This document shows, in pieces, positions 31,199 to 41,042 of a DNA stretch of 64,000 nucleotides. The DNA is from Candidatus Chlorohelix allophototropha (GTDB taxonomy: Bacteria > Chloroflexota > Chloroflexia > Chloroheliales > Chloroheliaceae). The stretch covers positions 1,850,934-1,914,933 of the forward strand of contig NZ_CP128399.1 in the NCBI RefSeq assembly GCF_030389965.1, in the 5' to 3' direction. Each line of letters opens with the position of its first letter. The stretch's first letter is position 1. The notes under the pieces are model-generated. The model saw only the letters and a list, made by a program, of their open reading frames with translations. It searched no databases and was not told the DNA's origin. The position numbers and the translations under genes were made by a program.

Positions 31199-32516
31199 TG
31201 TATAATGAACCAGAAGAACTGAACAACTAAAAAGGGTTTGGTAAGGTGTATACTTAAAAACATGACAACACCTAGAAAAAAGTATTCACCCACATTTAAG
31301 TCTCAAAGAGTGCAAGAAGTGCTGGAAGGTAATAAAACCGTTACCCAGATAGCTTCTGAATATGGTATTCATCCGAATATGCTCACTAAATGGAAACAAC
31401 TGGCTCTAAAAGGTCTGCCACAATCCTTTGATGAGCGTACTCAGAAGCAAATCGCGCTGCTGACCGCACAGTACGAACAAGAAAAAGAACAACTTTACGC
31501 CGAAATAGGTCGCCTGACTACACCGCTCAGGTGGTTAGGAAAAAAAGTGAAGCAGGCTTTGCCCAGGTCGGTCAGATTAAGCCTAATCGAAACCCAAAAA
31601 GCTGAACTCTCACTCTCAAAACAAAGTGAGTTGCTAGGAATTAGCCGTTCCAGTTTGTACTACCGCTCAGTAGCACCAACCGAACGAGAAATTGAGCTCA
31701 AACACCGAATTGATGAGATTTACACCGTTTACCCTTTTTATGGATATCGGCGAATTCATCAACAATTACTGCGGGAAGGCAAGCACCTCAACCGCAAAAC
31801 GGTGCAAAACTATATGCGGGAGATGGGGCTAGAAGCAATCTATCCTGGTCCTAATCTTTCGAAACGAGATCAAAAGCAGCGGGTATATCCCTATCTCTTA
31901 AGGAACCTGGCTATAACCAGACCCGCTCAGGTATTCGGTACCGACATCACATATATCAAGCTCAAACACGGTTGGCTTTATCTGGTGGCTGTCATCGACT
32001 GGTACAGCAGATATGTGGTAAGTTGGGAATTATCTGATACTTTGGAAATCGATTTTGTGCTTAGAACTACCGAGCGAGCGTTGGCGAAGATAAAACCGGA
32101 GATCTTTAACAGTGACCAAGGTAGTCATTTTACCAGTCCTAAATACACTGCTTTGATATTGGGCGCAGGTGTAAAGTTAAGTATGGATGGACGTGGGCGA
32201 GCACTAGATAATGTTTTCACCGAAAGGCTCTGGCGTTCCTTAAAATATGAGTGTGTTTATTTAGCACAATTTGAGAACCCCAAAGAAGCAAAGCTAGGGA
32301 TTGGTGAGTATTTCGATTTCTACAATAATACTCGACCTCATCAGGCTTTGAAATATCAGACACCGGCTCAGGTTTATTTCAATACCGTGACACCAGTAAT
32401 TATGTTAAAGAGCTAAAAAGAGTTACTAGCTATTTAACATTATTAGTTCTATAGAAAGGACTGTATCACTCCTTAACCAAGCTTTTATTTTTGTCTTGAC
32501 AAACTGGGTCATTTCA
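31199..32516 (+). mobile_element. IS3-family insertion sequence
   Basis: The ends form an imperfect inverted repeat: TGTATAATGAACCAG at the left and, read inwards from the right end, TGAAATGACCCAG, with further matches around AAAAG, TTGGT and AAGG. The element carries one transposase gene. Exact ends and a target duplication could not be fixed by reading. Confidence 0.65.
31262..32416 (+). CDS. IS3-family transposase, OrfA and OrfB in one frame
   Basis: Encodes 384 residues from ATG 31,262. Residues 1-80 are an OrfA-type helix-turn-helix (KTVTQIASEYGIHPNMLTKW) and leucine-zipper-like region. The rest is an OrfB-type DDE domain: FGTDITYIK, NSDQGSHF and DNVFTERLWRSLKYE provide D, D and E. In most IS3 elements the two parts need a -1 frameshift; here they are one continuous frame, although an A7 run (slippery-type) is still present at the junction (about 31,541-31,547). 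The gene looks intact. Confidence 0.92.
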   Translation: MTTPRKKYSPTFKSQRVQEVLEGNKTVTQIASEYGIHPNMLTKWKQLALKGLPQSFDERTQKQIALLTAQYEQEKEQLYAEIGRLTTPLRWLGKKVKQALPRSVRLSLIETQKAELSLSKQSELLGISRSSLYYRSVAPTEREIELKHRIDEIYTVYPFYGYRRIHQQLLREGKHLNRKTVQNYMREMGLEAIYPGPNLSKRDQKQRVYPYLLRNLAITRPAQVFGTDITYIKLKHGWLYLVAVIDWYSRYVVSWELSDTLEIDFVLRTTERALAKIKPEIFNSDQGSHFTSPKYTALILGAGVKLSMDGRGRALDNVFTERLWRSLKYECVYLAQFENPKEAKLGIGEYFDFYNNTRPHQALKYQTPAQVYFNTVTPVIMLKS

Positions 32517-32912
32517 GTTTACCAGCATATCTTATTACTATAGAGCAGGCGTAGCATCTACAACGAAGCTGCCTGACCTGCTAGAAAGCAATTATTTGAG
32601 TCTGCCATGCAAGCGGCACATCAGCGCGGTTACTTTGCTCGGTGTAGTTTATACTGTATTGGCTTAAGATTTTTGTGGTGGTTTTCAAGCCGAACAAATT
32701 GATTTAAATTCGCTTAGCTTGTTTTTAGACATTTTCTCTTCTTTCTGCCGATAGTATCAACTCTTCCTTGATGATACCACTCTTTAACTCCTTTTCCGTC
32801 TTCCTTCAAAGTTTCGACACCCACATATTTCTTGAACTGTGGAAAAGCGACCCAGACTATGCTATTATTCCCCTGACTATTTTGGAGCAAAATTCGTCTT
32901 TATTAGGCTATT
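32517..32912. other. Intergenic stretch after the IS element; no gene seen
   Basis: No supported coding frame, RNA gene or terminator. It must contain the promoter for the gene starting at TTG 32,913. Confidence 0.5.
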
Positions 32913-35900
32913 TTGAAGACTAAACCTAAAATCAATAGTTCCTATTCTGAACCATCTGCACAGGGACTTCCCCCTTATCCGATTCCGAATGCACGACGTA
33001 GTCACAAACTTATGTTTGCCTATGCCTCGCTACTGGCGTTGCTTTACTTTGTAGCGGCGCAGCCTTTAGCAGATTCAACTGCCAATTCGCGCAGTCTATG
33101 GGGTTTGGCTTATGCGCTTGGCACTGAGCAAACTTTTATTATTGATAGCTCTGCTGCCGGGTTGCATGGTTCGCCTTTGCTCAAACCGGGAGATTTTTCC
33201 AATTCCGCTTACTTTGAGGGACATTATTATTCAGGTAGCGCACCGGGAGCCGCTATTGTGGTGCAACCCTTCCTGCAAATCGGGCGGCTGTTTGGCAACC
33301 CTGAGGCTTGGGGAATAGCATTAACTGCTTTGCTGGGAGCCGCAACCGTTTTGTTAATATATGCGGGCGCGCTCAAGCTCGGTTCGTCACAGCAAAGCGC
33401 AAGGTTTGCGGGAGTAGCGTTAGGGTTGGGTTCATTATTGTGGCGGGCTTCGGGTCAATTCACCCCTTCAATTTTCTCTATTACTATATTAAGCGCGGCT
33501 TTATTACTGGTTCTCCCGCCGTTGCCTCGTACTCTGGCGCAACCTGTTAATAGTGGGCAGGAACGTTTAGATAAATTCGGTAGTTTGTTGCTTGGGGCGT
33601 TGCTGGGCTTAGCTGTTACGATAGATTACCAGAATGTGCTTTGGCTACCGCTTTTTGTCGTATATATGTTTTTTGCCAAGCGTACTAAATTGAGTGGCTG
33701 GTTGGGCTTAGCGGGCGGCTGGGTTGCAGGGTTGTTGCCGCTACTTTTGTATAATACCGCTATTTTTGGTAAACCTTGGGCTTTTAGCTATGGGTTTCTT
33801 TTAGACAATAAACAGGCTACCAGTTTCAGTGGGCAGTTTTTAAACGGCTATAATATTAGCCAGTTCTGGCAAGCTTTTTTTGGTTCGGGACGTGCTTCGT
33901 TGGGAATATTTATACTGCTTTTTGGTGTTTGGGGGCTGGTGGCATTGAGTGGGCAAAGGGGTAAGCGCGGCGCAACAGTTCTATTGGTAAGTTTGAGCAT
34001 AGGAATAGTATTTACTGGCTTAATGCGCCGTCCTGTAGGGGAAGGCGAAGTAATGGCGGATTTTATTGCGCCGCTTGTTGTGCCGCTTGCCTATGGAAGC
34101 GCAATCTGGTTTGAGCGATTAATGTTTCTCACCCGCCTTGAATATCGGGGTCTGCCTACCTTTTCAACTTTAGGAATTGCTTTATTTTATCTAATTTCCC
34201 CACCCGGTCCCAACCTATCTAATATACAGAACGTATTACCGATAGTACCGCTTATCTTGCTGGTCGCGCTGGTTAACTGGCTTTTTTTAAATAAAAAGAA
34301 ACCTGCCTTTTTACAATTTCGATTTGATTTCAACTTCAAAGCCATTCTTGCCGGAGGTTTGATATTAATTGCGTTTTTTCCGATCTTTGTATTTCCAGCC
34401 GGGAAGGCTGTTTTTGCAGAAGGTCAGGGTAATAACCTACTTTATAATCCTGAATTAAAAATAGAAGCTAGTAAGGTGGTAGGTTGGTATGGGCTGATTT
34501 CAAACCAAGTGAAGGGTGCCGCACAATTTCAACCCTATCTGGTGCCGGTATTGGGAGGCAAGGTTTACGGACTGGAATTCCAAGCGAAAGGTGCAGGAAG
34601 GTTAAGGGTTAGCTGGATATGGAGCGATGAAGGGCACGAAGTCCTAAACAGTTTTGCGCATGACTTTGTTATTAATGATAAACCAACCTACCAAGATTTT
34701 CGGACTGCCCCACCTGCTGCAACTTACTTGCAATTAGTGTTTGACCAAACATCTGGCGAAATTGCATACAATCGCATTGCCGTTTTTGAGAATGGAGTGC
34801 GGGTCGAGCCGATGAAGAATTATGCTATTGCTGCCCTTTCCTTTAGTTTTGACTGGGAAAGCGCGATGGGCGGATTGGTGCATAGTCGGGGCGGTGGGAC
34901 AAGTTCATTAGGTGAGTCTGGCGGGGATGCGCTGACCGATGAGAATAAAAAGGCAGTTTTGGACTACGCCGAAGAGCGTGGCATGGAGATGAGGCACGGT
35001 GCGGATAACCTACTGAGTATTTTTCAAAAATATGGGGTATCCGGCACTTTCTACGCTACAGGTTATAACTTGCTGGATGGCAATACCGATAAGCGGTCTT
35101 TCTCCAACAACCCGATTTATCGCTGGGCTAAGCCACCCTATTGGGAGAATGATTTCTGGGCGCGTAACCCTTGGTATGGCGCTGACCCTTATGGCACTTA
35201 CCAGTCTGATCCCGCTTGGTATTTTGGGGATCAAACCACTCGGTTGCAGCAAGGCGGTCAAGAAATTGCCAGCCATACCTTTGGGCATTTGCTAGTACGC
35301 GCCGCTACTCCCGCCGACCTTGCAGTTGATTTGAAGGAGTGGCTCACGGCAGCGCATGATAAAAATCTACCGGCGCCGCGTTCCTTCGCTTTCCCTTGGA
35401 AGGGCAGCAACAGCCTAACTCCCGTATTTTATGATGTCCTATACGAGGCAGGCTTCAGATTTATCACTCGCACTTATAACCTCGATCAAGGTTACGAGCA
35501 AGACCCAAAAGACGGCTCTATCGCTTATCTAAACTCACAGCGGGATGCCAGCGGTAAGCCCTTGCGCACTGCTACCCCCCCGCCCGATAATTATTATTTT
35601 TATCTTGACCGGGTACATTATGCTTTGACCAATACAAAAACTGGCAAAACCGAGCGTACAACAGACTCGCGTTTTTTGGTATTGCATGATTATCAGTTAT
35701 TATCTTCCACTGCCAGCGAGCAGGTTTCTAACAGTTTGATAGATGAGCTTTTGCGGCGACGCGGTGGTTATGGTAGCATTTGGACACACCCTGAAGCGGT
35801 GAGCAGTGAACAAGATAAAGCCGCATGGGAGCGTGTAGTGGCATATGCGGCGCAAATGCGTGATAAAGGCTTGTGGGTGGATGGCGTTGAGGCAATCATG

Positions 35901-36128
35901 CAATTCAGGGCTGATGCGCAACAAATAGGGGTTAAGAGCGAAGTTTCGGGCAAGCATATGAAGATAACTTTGAACAACCCGACTGCTCATTCACTAGAAG
36001 GAGTAACTCTGACATTGCCTGCACCCCTCAAAAATGCTCCCGGCGCGGTGAGTGTGCGAGGCGCTCAATTGGTTGCCCCTAAAATACCAGCAAATGGCTC
36101 TATCACTCTGGAGGTAGAACTCGCCTGA
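32913..36128 (+). CDS. Membrane protein fused to a polysaccharide deacetylase domain
   Basis: Encodes 1,071 residues from TTG 32,913. Residues about 30-530 have roughly 11-12 membrane helices and resemble a GT-C/oligosaccharide-transferase-like membrane core. About 540-650 is a beta-sandwich module (AGRLRVSWIWSDEGHEVLNS). About 650-1,010 is a NodB-type polysaccharide deacetylase: FSFDWES supplies the metal Asp, SHTFGH the metal His pair, FAFPWKG and FLVLHDYQ other pocket residues. It should remove acetyl groups from an extracytoplasmic glycan. The next gene, a GT-C type protein, follows by 32 nt, so both may act on the same surface polymer. The membrane/deacetylase fusion is uncommon. Confidence 0.8.
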   Translation: MKTKPKINSSYSEPSAQGLPPYPIPNARRSHKLMFAYASLLALLYFVAAQPLADSTANSRSLWGLAYALGTEQTFIIDSSAAGLHGSPLLKPGDFSNSAYFEGHYYSGSAPGAAIVVQPFLQIGRLFGNPEAWGIALTALLGAATVLLIYAGALKLGSSQQSARFAGVALGLGSLLWRASGQFTPSIFSITILSAALLLVLPPLPRTLAQPVNSGQERLDKFGSLLLGALLGLAVTIDYQNVLWLPLFVVYMFFAKRTKLSGWLGLAGGWVAGLLPLLLYNTAIFGKPWAFSYGFLLDNKQATSFSGQFLNGYNISQFWQAFFGSGRASLGIFILLFGVWGLVALSGQRGKRGATVLLVSLSIGIVFTGLMRRPVGEGEVMADFIAPLVVPLAYGSAIWFERLMFLTRLEYRGLPTFSTLGIALFYLISPPGPNLSNIQNVLPIVPLILLVALVNWLFLNKKKPAFLQFRFDFNFKAILAGGLILIAFFPIFVFPAGKAVFAEGQGNNLLYNPELKIEASKVVGWYGLISNQVKGAAQFQPYLVPVLGGKVYGLEFQAKGAGRLRVSWIWSDEGHEVLNSFAHDFVINDKPTYQDFRTAPPAATYLQLVFDQTSGEIAYNRIAVFENGVRVEPMKNYAIAALSFSFDWESAMGGLVHSRGGGTSSLGESGGDALTDENKKAVLDYAEERGMEMRHGADNLLSIFQKYGVSGTFYATGYNLLDGNTDKRSFSNNPIYRWAKPPYWENDFWARNPWYGADPYGTYQSDPAWYFGDQTTRLQQGGQEIASHTFGHLLVRAATPADLAVDLKEWLTAAHDKNLPAPRSFAFPWKGSNSLTPVFYDVLYEAGFRFITRTYNLDQGYEQDPKDGSIAYLNSQRDASGKPLRTATPPPDNYYFYLDRVHYALTNTKTGKTERTTDSRFLVLHDYQLLSSTASEQVSNSLIDELLRRRGGYGSIWTHPEAVSSEQDKAAWERVVAYAAQMRDKGLWVDGVEAIMQFRADAQQIGVKSEVSGKHMKITLNNPTAHSLEGVTLTLPAPLKNAPGAVSVRGAQLVAPKIPANGSITLEVELA

Positions 36129-36160
36129 TAAGCGCATTTTTAAAGAAATATAGAGCCGGA

Positions 36161-38656
36161 TTGCTTTTTGGCTTGCTCCTACTTGTCGGTTCAACCGCAT
36201 TGCTCACTCTAGCGTACTCACTTAAAAGTGAATTCAGGCTGGCAATTGGAGAGTTTGGGGATGCCCCCTACCTGAGTGGGTTTAACAGTGATGAACCCGG
36301 CGCGCCCCGTTATCGCTGGACGGGCGGTAGCCGTATTACTGAAGGACAAACTTCCGCGCTGGTTAATTTCCCCTTCCTTCCGGCGAGTGGCGTAGAGAAT
36401 CGGGTGAAAATCCAAGCGGGCGCGGCTTCGGCTAAAGATTCCGGACAAAAGAATCCCCCTGTAGTAACCATATTGGTGAACGGCGTAGAAATCGGCAAGG
36501 CGCAAATGCCGGAAGGTACGGTAAGCGACTTTGAATTTAAAGTTCCCGCTAATGTTCTGCGAGACGATTATTTTTTGGTAGAGTTGCGTTCTCCGGTTTT
36601 TAGCGCGGGTGGGCGGCAATTAGGCGTTAAGTTACAGGAAGTAACCCTGCTAACTACTCCTACCCTACGCATTCCACCTTTTGAAGTATGGTTTTGGACG
36701 TTGGTTTTTGCGGCGAGTGGCGGGTTGTTTGCGCTTAAAGTTGTACAAGTGTGGCGCAAGCGCACCGCTATTTTTATCGCAGCCTCGATAGGTTTGTTGT
36801 TTTTAGCGCCCTTGCTGCTTTTGCCCTATATTGTGCCTCGCAATATCAATCTGTGGTACGGACCATCAAACTCTACGCCCTATCTGATGCAGGTGGCGGC
36901 ATGGGTAATGGGAAGCGTGGGGGTACTGGCATGGTTCAGAGAAATCGGAAACTGGCTCTGGGAATTTCCCGCAAAACTGGAAGAAGGCAACCTTACCCGT
37001 AATATTTTGCTGGGCTTCAGTGTTTTGTATGTGGTTTACGCCCTGCTGGTCATCTGGCAAATGGACTTTGTGGGGCATGCGGATTATGCCGATAATGCGG
37101 TGGTGGCGCGAAATCTGATACGCGGAAACGGGCTATCCGCCGATTATGCTGCTCAATTTTACACGCGCTATGACCTGCCGCGCCCTGCCGATACCTGGCC
37201 TATCCTGCAACCGCTGATGATTGCGCCTTTCTTCTTGTTATTTGGTTCAACCGCTTTTGCTGCCAAACTGCCAAACCTGATAATTGTGCTGGTTTTGACA
37301 TGGGCGCTCTATCGTTGGGGTACGCGCTACTTCAACCGCAAAACGGGGCTGGTAGCAGGTTTATTGAGCCTGTCCTCACCTGTTTTCTGGGAAACGGTGG
37401 CGTACCCGATTAATGACATCGGTTTTACTCTCTTTGCCTTTCTCGGTTTGCTGAACCTATATCGTGCCAGTCAGTATCGCCAGTTATCCGGGGCAACGAT
37501 CTCAGATACTGTCGCCGCTCGCCGTTCTATTCCTCGCCAAATTTACCAATGGCTGGTTTATCCCGCTCGAAAATATTGGTTGTGGGCGGGTTTATGGTGT
37601 GGCTTGTTACTATGGAGTAAACCAAGCGGAGCGGTAGTGTTGGTAGCAGCGGGCTTGTGGTTGCTTTATCAGAAGTATTTTAACCGTGAAATCAGAATCG
37701 AGTGGAAAAGCCTGTTACTGTGGGGTGTGCTGGCGTTGCTAGTTTTCTCTCCCTATATGGCACGCAGTATGATTATGAGCGGTAGCCCGATTAACAGCAC
37801 CGAACGTTATGATGCTTGGTTGCTAGAATACACTCCTTGGGAACATATCTACGACCTGTATTATCCCGATAATCGCCCATTACCGGAACCGCGCTTGTTG
37901 TTAAATTATGGCTTCGATACGGTCTTAAAGACCAAATACACCCAATTCCGGGATGCCGCCGAGGATTTTATTCAAGGGCGTTATATTGCTCCGGTAGTAT
38001 GGATTTTTGCGGTAGTGGGTTTGTTTGGGCTATCGCGGAAGCGATACGGGTTGTTGGCATTGCTGGCAAGCGGTTTCGTAATATACCTAATGTTCATAAA
38101 CCTGTACTGGCATTACGAGATTCGCTATTTCATGGTCTGGTTGCCGTGGTTTTATCTACTAGGGGCTTATGGCTTGGGCTGGCTCTATGACAAACTGCAC
38201 CAAAATGAGAATACTGCAAAAGTTGGTAAGTTGGGTATTTGGCTATTATTCGGTTCGCTTATGATAATGGTGCTACCAAATATTCCGCAAATTACCGATA
38301 CCGGATATACCGGAAAAACTGGAATTGTGATAGCCTCCGATTGGATAAAACAGAACACGCCCGCCAATGCGGTTATAATGACTCGCTCACCTTGGGAACT
38401 GAGCTTCCATAGCGACCGACGTAGCGTCATGATTCCCAACAATATCCAAACGTTGACACAGCTTAAGCCGATAATTCGTGACTACAAAGTGCGCTATCTA
38501 CAGCTTAATTATCTGGATACAGGTAACCCAATTTGGCGAGAGCGTCCTGCCATCTCGAAATTGCTCAATCGCGAACCCGTTCCCGGTTTTAACAAAGTCT
38601 ATGAATGGGGCGATTTTGTGGTTTATGAGATTACCGACCCGAATTTGCTCAATTAG
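36161..38656 (+). CDS. GT-C glycosyltransferase-like membrane protein (PMT/ArnT type)
   Basis: About 831 residues from TTG 36,161; the frame is open further upstream (KKYRAG) and the start is uncertain. The first helix is followed by an extracytoplasmic beta domain (about 30-165) with glycan-binding-like features, then about 11 membrane helices. The stretch DFVGHADYADNAVVARNLI has the acidic residues after a helix that are typical of the catalytic loop of PMT/ArnT enzymes, which transfer sugars from polyprenyl phosphates. A large soluble C-terminal region begins near 740. Substrate unknown. Together with its neighbours it forms an envelope glycan cluster. Confidence 0.75.
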   Translation: MLFGLLLLVGSTALLTLAYSLKSEFRLAIGEFGDAPYLSGFNSDEPGAPRYRWTGGSRITEGQTSALVNFPFLPASGVENRVKIQAGAASAKDSGQKNPPVVTILVNGVEIGKAQMPEGTVSDFEFKVPANVLRDDYFLVELRSPVFSAGGRQLGVKLQEVTLLTTPTLRIPPFEVWFWTLVFAASGGLFALKVVQVWRKRTAIFIAASIGLLFLAPLLLLPYIVPRNINLWYGPSNSTPYLMQVAAWVMGSVGVLAWFREIGNWLWEFPAKLEEGNLTRNILLGFSVLYVVYALLVIWQMDFVGHADYADNAVVARNLIRGNGLSADYAAQFYTRYDLPRPADTWPILQPLMIAPFFLLFGSTAFAAKLPNLIIVLVLTWALYRWGTRYFNRKTGLVAGLLSLSSPVFWETVAYPINDIGFTLFAFLGLLNLYRASQYRQLSGATISDTVAARRSIPRQIYQWLVYPARKYWLWAGLWCGLLLWSKPSGAVVLVAAGLWLLYQKYFNREIRIEWKSLLLWGVLALLVFSPYMARSMIMSGSPINSTERYDAWLLEYTPWEHIYDLYYPDNRPLPEPRLLLNYGFDTVLKTKYTQFRDAAEDFIQGRYIAPVVWIFAVVGLFGLSRKRYGLLALLASGFVIYLMFINLYWHYEIRYFMVWLPWFYLLGAYGLGWLYDKLHQNENTAKVGKLGIWLLFGSLMIMVLPNIPQITDTGYTGKTGIVIASDWIKQNTPANAVIMTRSPWELSFHSDRRSVMIPNNIQTLTQLKPIIRDYKVRYLQLNYLDTGNPIWRERPAISKLLNREPVPGFNKVYEWGDFVVYEITDPNLLN

Positions 38657-38673
38657 TCCAAACCGCCGTATAG

Positions 38674-40950
38674 CTAAGAAGCAAAATCAAGCTGCATTTT
38701 TCGGAAGAGCAAGCTCAAGGGGCGGTTATCTTGAGAAATTCCTAATTTGATGGGGCGATCAGCGGGTTCGGGGCTGAAAAGTCTGATCAGGTGATCGCCT
38801 GTGGACAACTCAAGTGTCACGGTAAAAGATTGCTGCGCCGGGTTAGTTTTAAGAGTAGTAACAGCCTTACCGTCCACTTCCAAAGTTAAGCTACGATCTC
38901 GCGCGAAAGCGATAGCATCGAAGCTTAGTACATAGCGTCCGGTTTGGGGCACAAACGCCGCCAGAAATCCCTCTTGCCCGTTCATCCAGCGTTGCCCACC
39001 TCCGTCTGTTTCTGCGCCATACCAGCCACGTGAGAAGGTCAGGAGGGGTTGCATCTGGGCGGGTGGTGGTACCGCACACACCAGCATTTGGGTATCCTCA
39101 TACATGCAGCCGTTCTTAGTTGAGCCTACAACGCGCTCGATAATTTTTAATTGCTGGTTATAAACCGCATCTGAAAGCTTTTCACCATAATCGTACTTGT
39201 ACAACACTAGATAGGCAAAGTGATTGTATGTGAGATAACTGCGCAACCTATCGCTTGTCAGATTAATCGCATCAGACGCACTTAGCTTGAGCGATTCTGC
39301 TTGCATAATAAAAGCCAGCGGAGAGGCGGCATAATCAAAAAATGGTGTGGGCTTTTCGTAAGGCGGTATTTCGGAACGCTCATTGAAATAAACCGGAGTA
39401 CGCGCTAAATAGCCACTCAAAATAGGTCGTCCATGCTCGATCTGGAAACGCATATAGGCGGCTTTGTGATGATAGCGCATGTCAAAAGGCAACTCCAACA
39501 ATGCGCCCGGTTGTTCCATTTGACCTGAAGTAAAAATAGCGGGAGTTGGTTCTACTACCCAATCGCTCCATTCAATCGGCTGCGGCGAAGAACCTAACAC
39601 GAACACTAGCAAAAATATGCCGGAAGTCAGCTTTGCTACACCGGAATTCTCTAACCAGCCTCTAAAACTACCCTTTAACTTGAGTGATTGTGCCAGTTTG
39701 AAAGTTTTTAGGCGCGTTTCAAACCAGACCCAACCATAGCCGCTACACACCGCTATCACCAAACTGGCTGGAATCAACCAGCGCCACAGGTAATGTACTG
39801 AATTCAGCATCGGAATTTTGCTGATTAGCTCGCCTGACATTGGTATGCCCGTGTCGCTTCCAAAAAATACCAGCGTTGTACCAAGCGACAAAATTACCAG
39901 CACCACGAACATAAGACCCCAAACCCGTATTCCACGCTGCCTGATAACTCCAATTAAGCCCAATGCCATAACCGCCAGCCATACCAACGTATGGAGTAGG
40001 AATTTCGGTTCAAAGGGTTGGAGTTGCCACAGGGATTGCCAAGGGGCAAGAATGCTACCTAAATCCGCGCCGGGAATAATCTCGTTGGAAGTTTGGGTAA
40101 ACACACCGGAAGTAGTTTGATGGCTGGTGCGGATAAAGAGCGGGGCATAGCTTAATACTGCGGGTAAAACCGCCAGTCCTACGCCAAGCGCAACTCCTAG
40201 AGCGTTATACCAACGTTTCTGAAACAAAATACGCAGCAAATGCCAGCTTGCTAGGAATACGGTTATAAAGGTGGCGAAAAGCAAATGGTATTGATCGGTA
40301 AAAGCTATTAATACTAAAAAGCTGGCGGAAAGCGTACCATAGCGTATTTTGTAACGTAAAGATACCAGCTTAAGATCAGCAGGGTCGGCAGGCGCTAATT
40401 GTTTCAGGAACTTCAACAGCCATAAGGTATAAAATGGTAGCCATTGTAGCTGGATTATAGTCAGTTGACCAAAATAAGTAGCGGGCGCTTGCCACGGCGA
40501 AAAAGCGTAAACCAACCCGGCTAGTAGCCCGGCTCTCCGGTTGTCGGTAAGGTAAGTTATCAAACAATAAGCGCCCCATGCTCCTCCCACCAAACCCACA
40601 AAGTAAAGAAAATTAAAGGTCGGCACAATTCCCCACAGTAATTGTACGGGTAAACTTAGAATTGAGCCGGTCAAATTGGTTGGGTAAATCGCTAGGTCAG
40701 TGCCACCGGGATAAAATAGCATCGGCGTAAAATAAGGAGTGGTATGAAAGTCTAGTAGCGCGCGTTTTACCCACCACATAAACCAGAAATTCTGATCACG
40801 ATCCGGTTTTATTATGGCGGTTGTATGGTCGTTGAAGGATAGCACTAAGGGCCAAGTATAAAATATAGCGATTGCTAAAAAGAAAAGTATTACAGCCAAA
40901 TGGATGAGATAAGGGGATTTTGATTTTATTTTGAGCCTGAGATTAATCAT
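38674..40950 (-). CDS. Multi-pass membrane protein, YfhO/GT-C-like
   Basis: Encodes 758 residues from ATG 40,950, ending 17 nt after the convergent gene. About 11-12 membrane helices cover residues 15-470; the first loop contains YTWPLVLSFNDHTTAIIKPD and DQNFWFMWWVKRALLD, as in the YfhO-like/GT-C membrane family, which is linked to glycosylation of wall polymers. The C-terminal ~290 residues are extracytoplasmic, with a final beta domain (YVLSFDAIAFARDRSLTLEV). Probable glycosyltransferase or polymer-modifying protein of the envelope. Confidence 0.7.
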   Translation of the reverse strand: MINLRLKIKSKSPYLIHLAVILFFLAIAIFYTWPLVLSFNDHTTAIIKPDRDQNFWFMWWVKRALLDFHTTPYFTPMLFYPGGTDLAIYPTNLTGSILSLPVQLLWGIVPTFNFLYFVGLVGGAWGAYCLITYLTDNRRAGLLAGLVYAFSPWQAPATYFGQLTIIQLQWLPFYTLWLLKFLKQLAPADPADLKLVSLRYKIRYGTLSASFLVLIAFTDQYHLLFATFITVFLASWHLLRILFQKRWYNALGVALGVGLAVLPAVLSYAPLFIRTSHQTTSGVFTQTSNEIIPGADLGSILAPWQSLWQLQPFEPKFLLHTLVWLAVMALGLIGVIRQRGIRVWGLMFVVLVILSLGTTLVFFGSDTGIPMSGELISKIPMLNSVHYLWRWLIPASLVIAVCSGYGWVWFETRLKTFKLAQSLKLKGSFRGWLENSGVAKLTSGIFLLVFVLGSSPQPIEWSDWVVEPTPAIFTSGQMEQPGALLELPFDMRYHHKAAYMRFQIEHGRPILSGYLARTPVYFNERSEIPPYEKPTPFFDYAASPLAFIMQAESLKLSASDAINLTSDRLRSYLTYNHFAYLVLYKYDYGEKLSDAVYNQQLKIIERVVGSTKNGCMYEDTQMLVCAVPPPAQMQPLLTFSRGWYGAETDGGGQRWMNGQEGFLAAFVPQTGRYVLSFDAIAFARDRSLTLEVDGKAVTTLKTNPAQQSFTVTLELSTGDHLIRLFSPEPADRPIKLGISQDNRPLSLLFRKMQLDFAS

Positions 40951-41042
40951 CTAGAATAGTTTAACCGTTTGAGGAAACAATAGGTTAGCGGTGTGGAATT
41001 ATATAAGGAGGTTCTAAGTCTGTCAATTGTGGCTTACCTATA

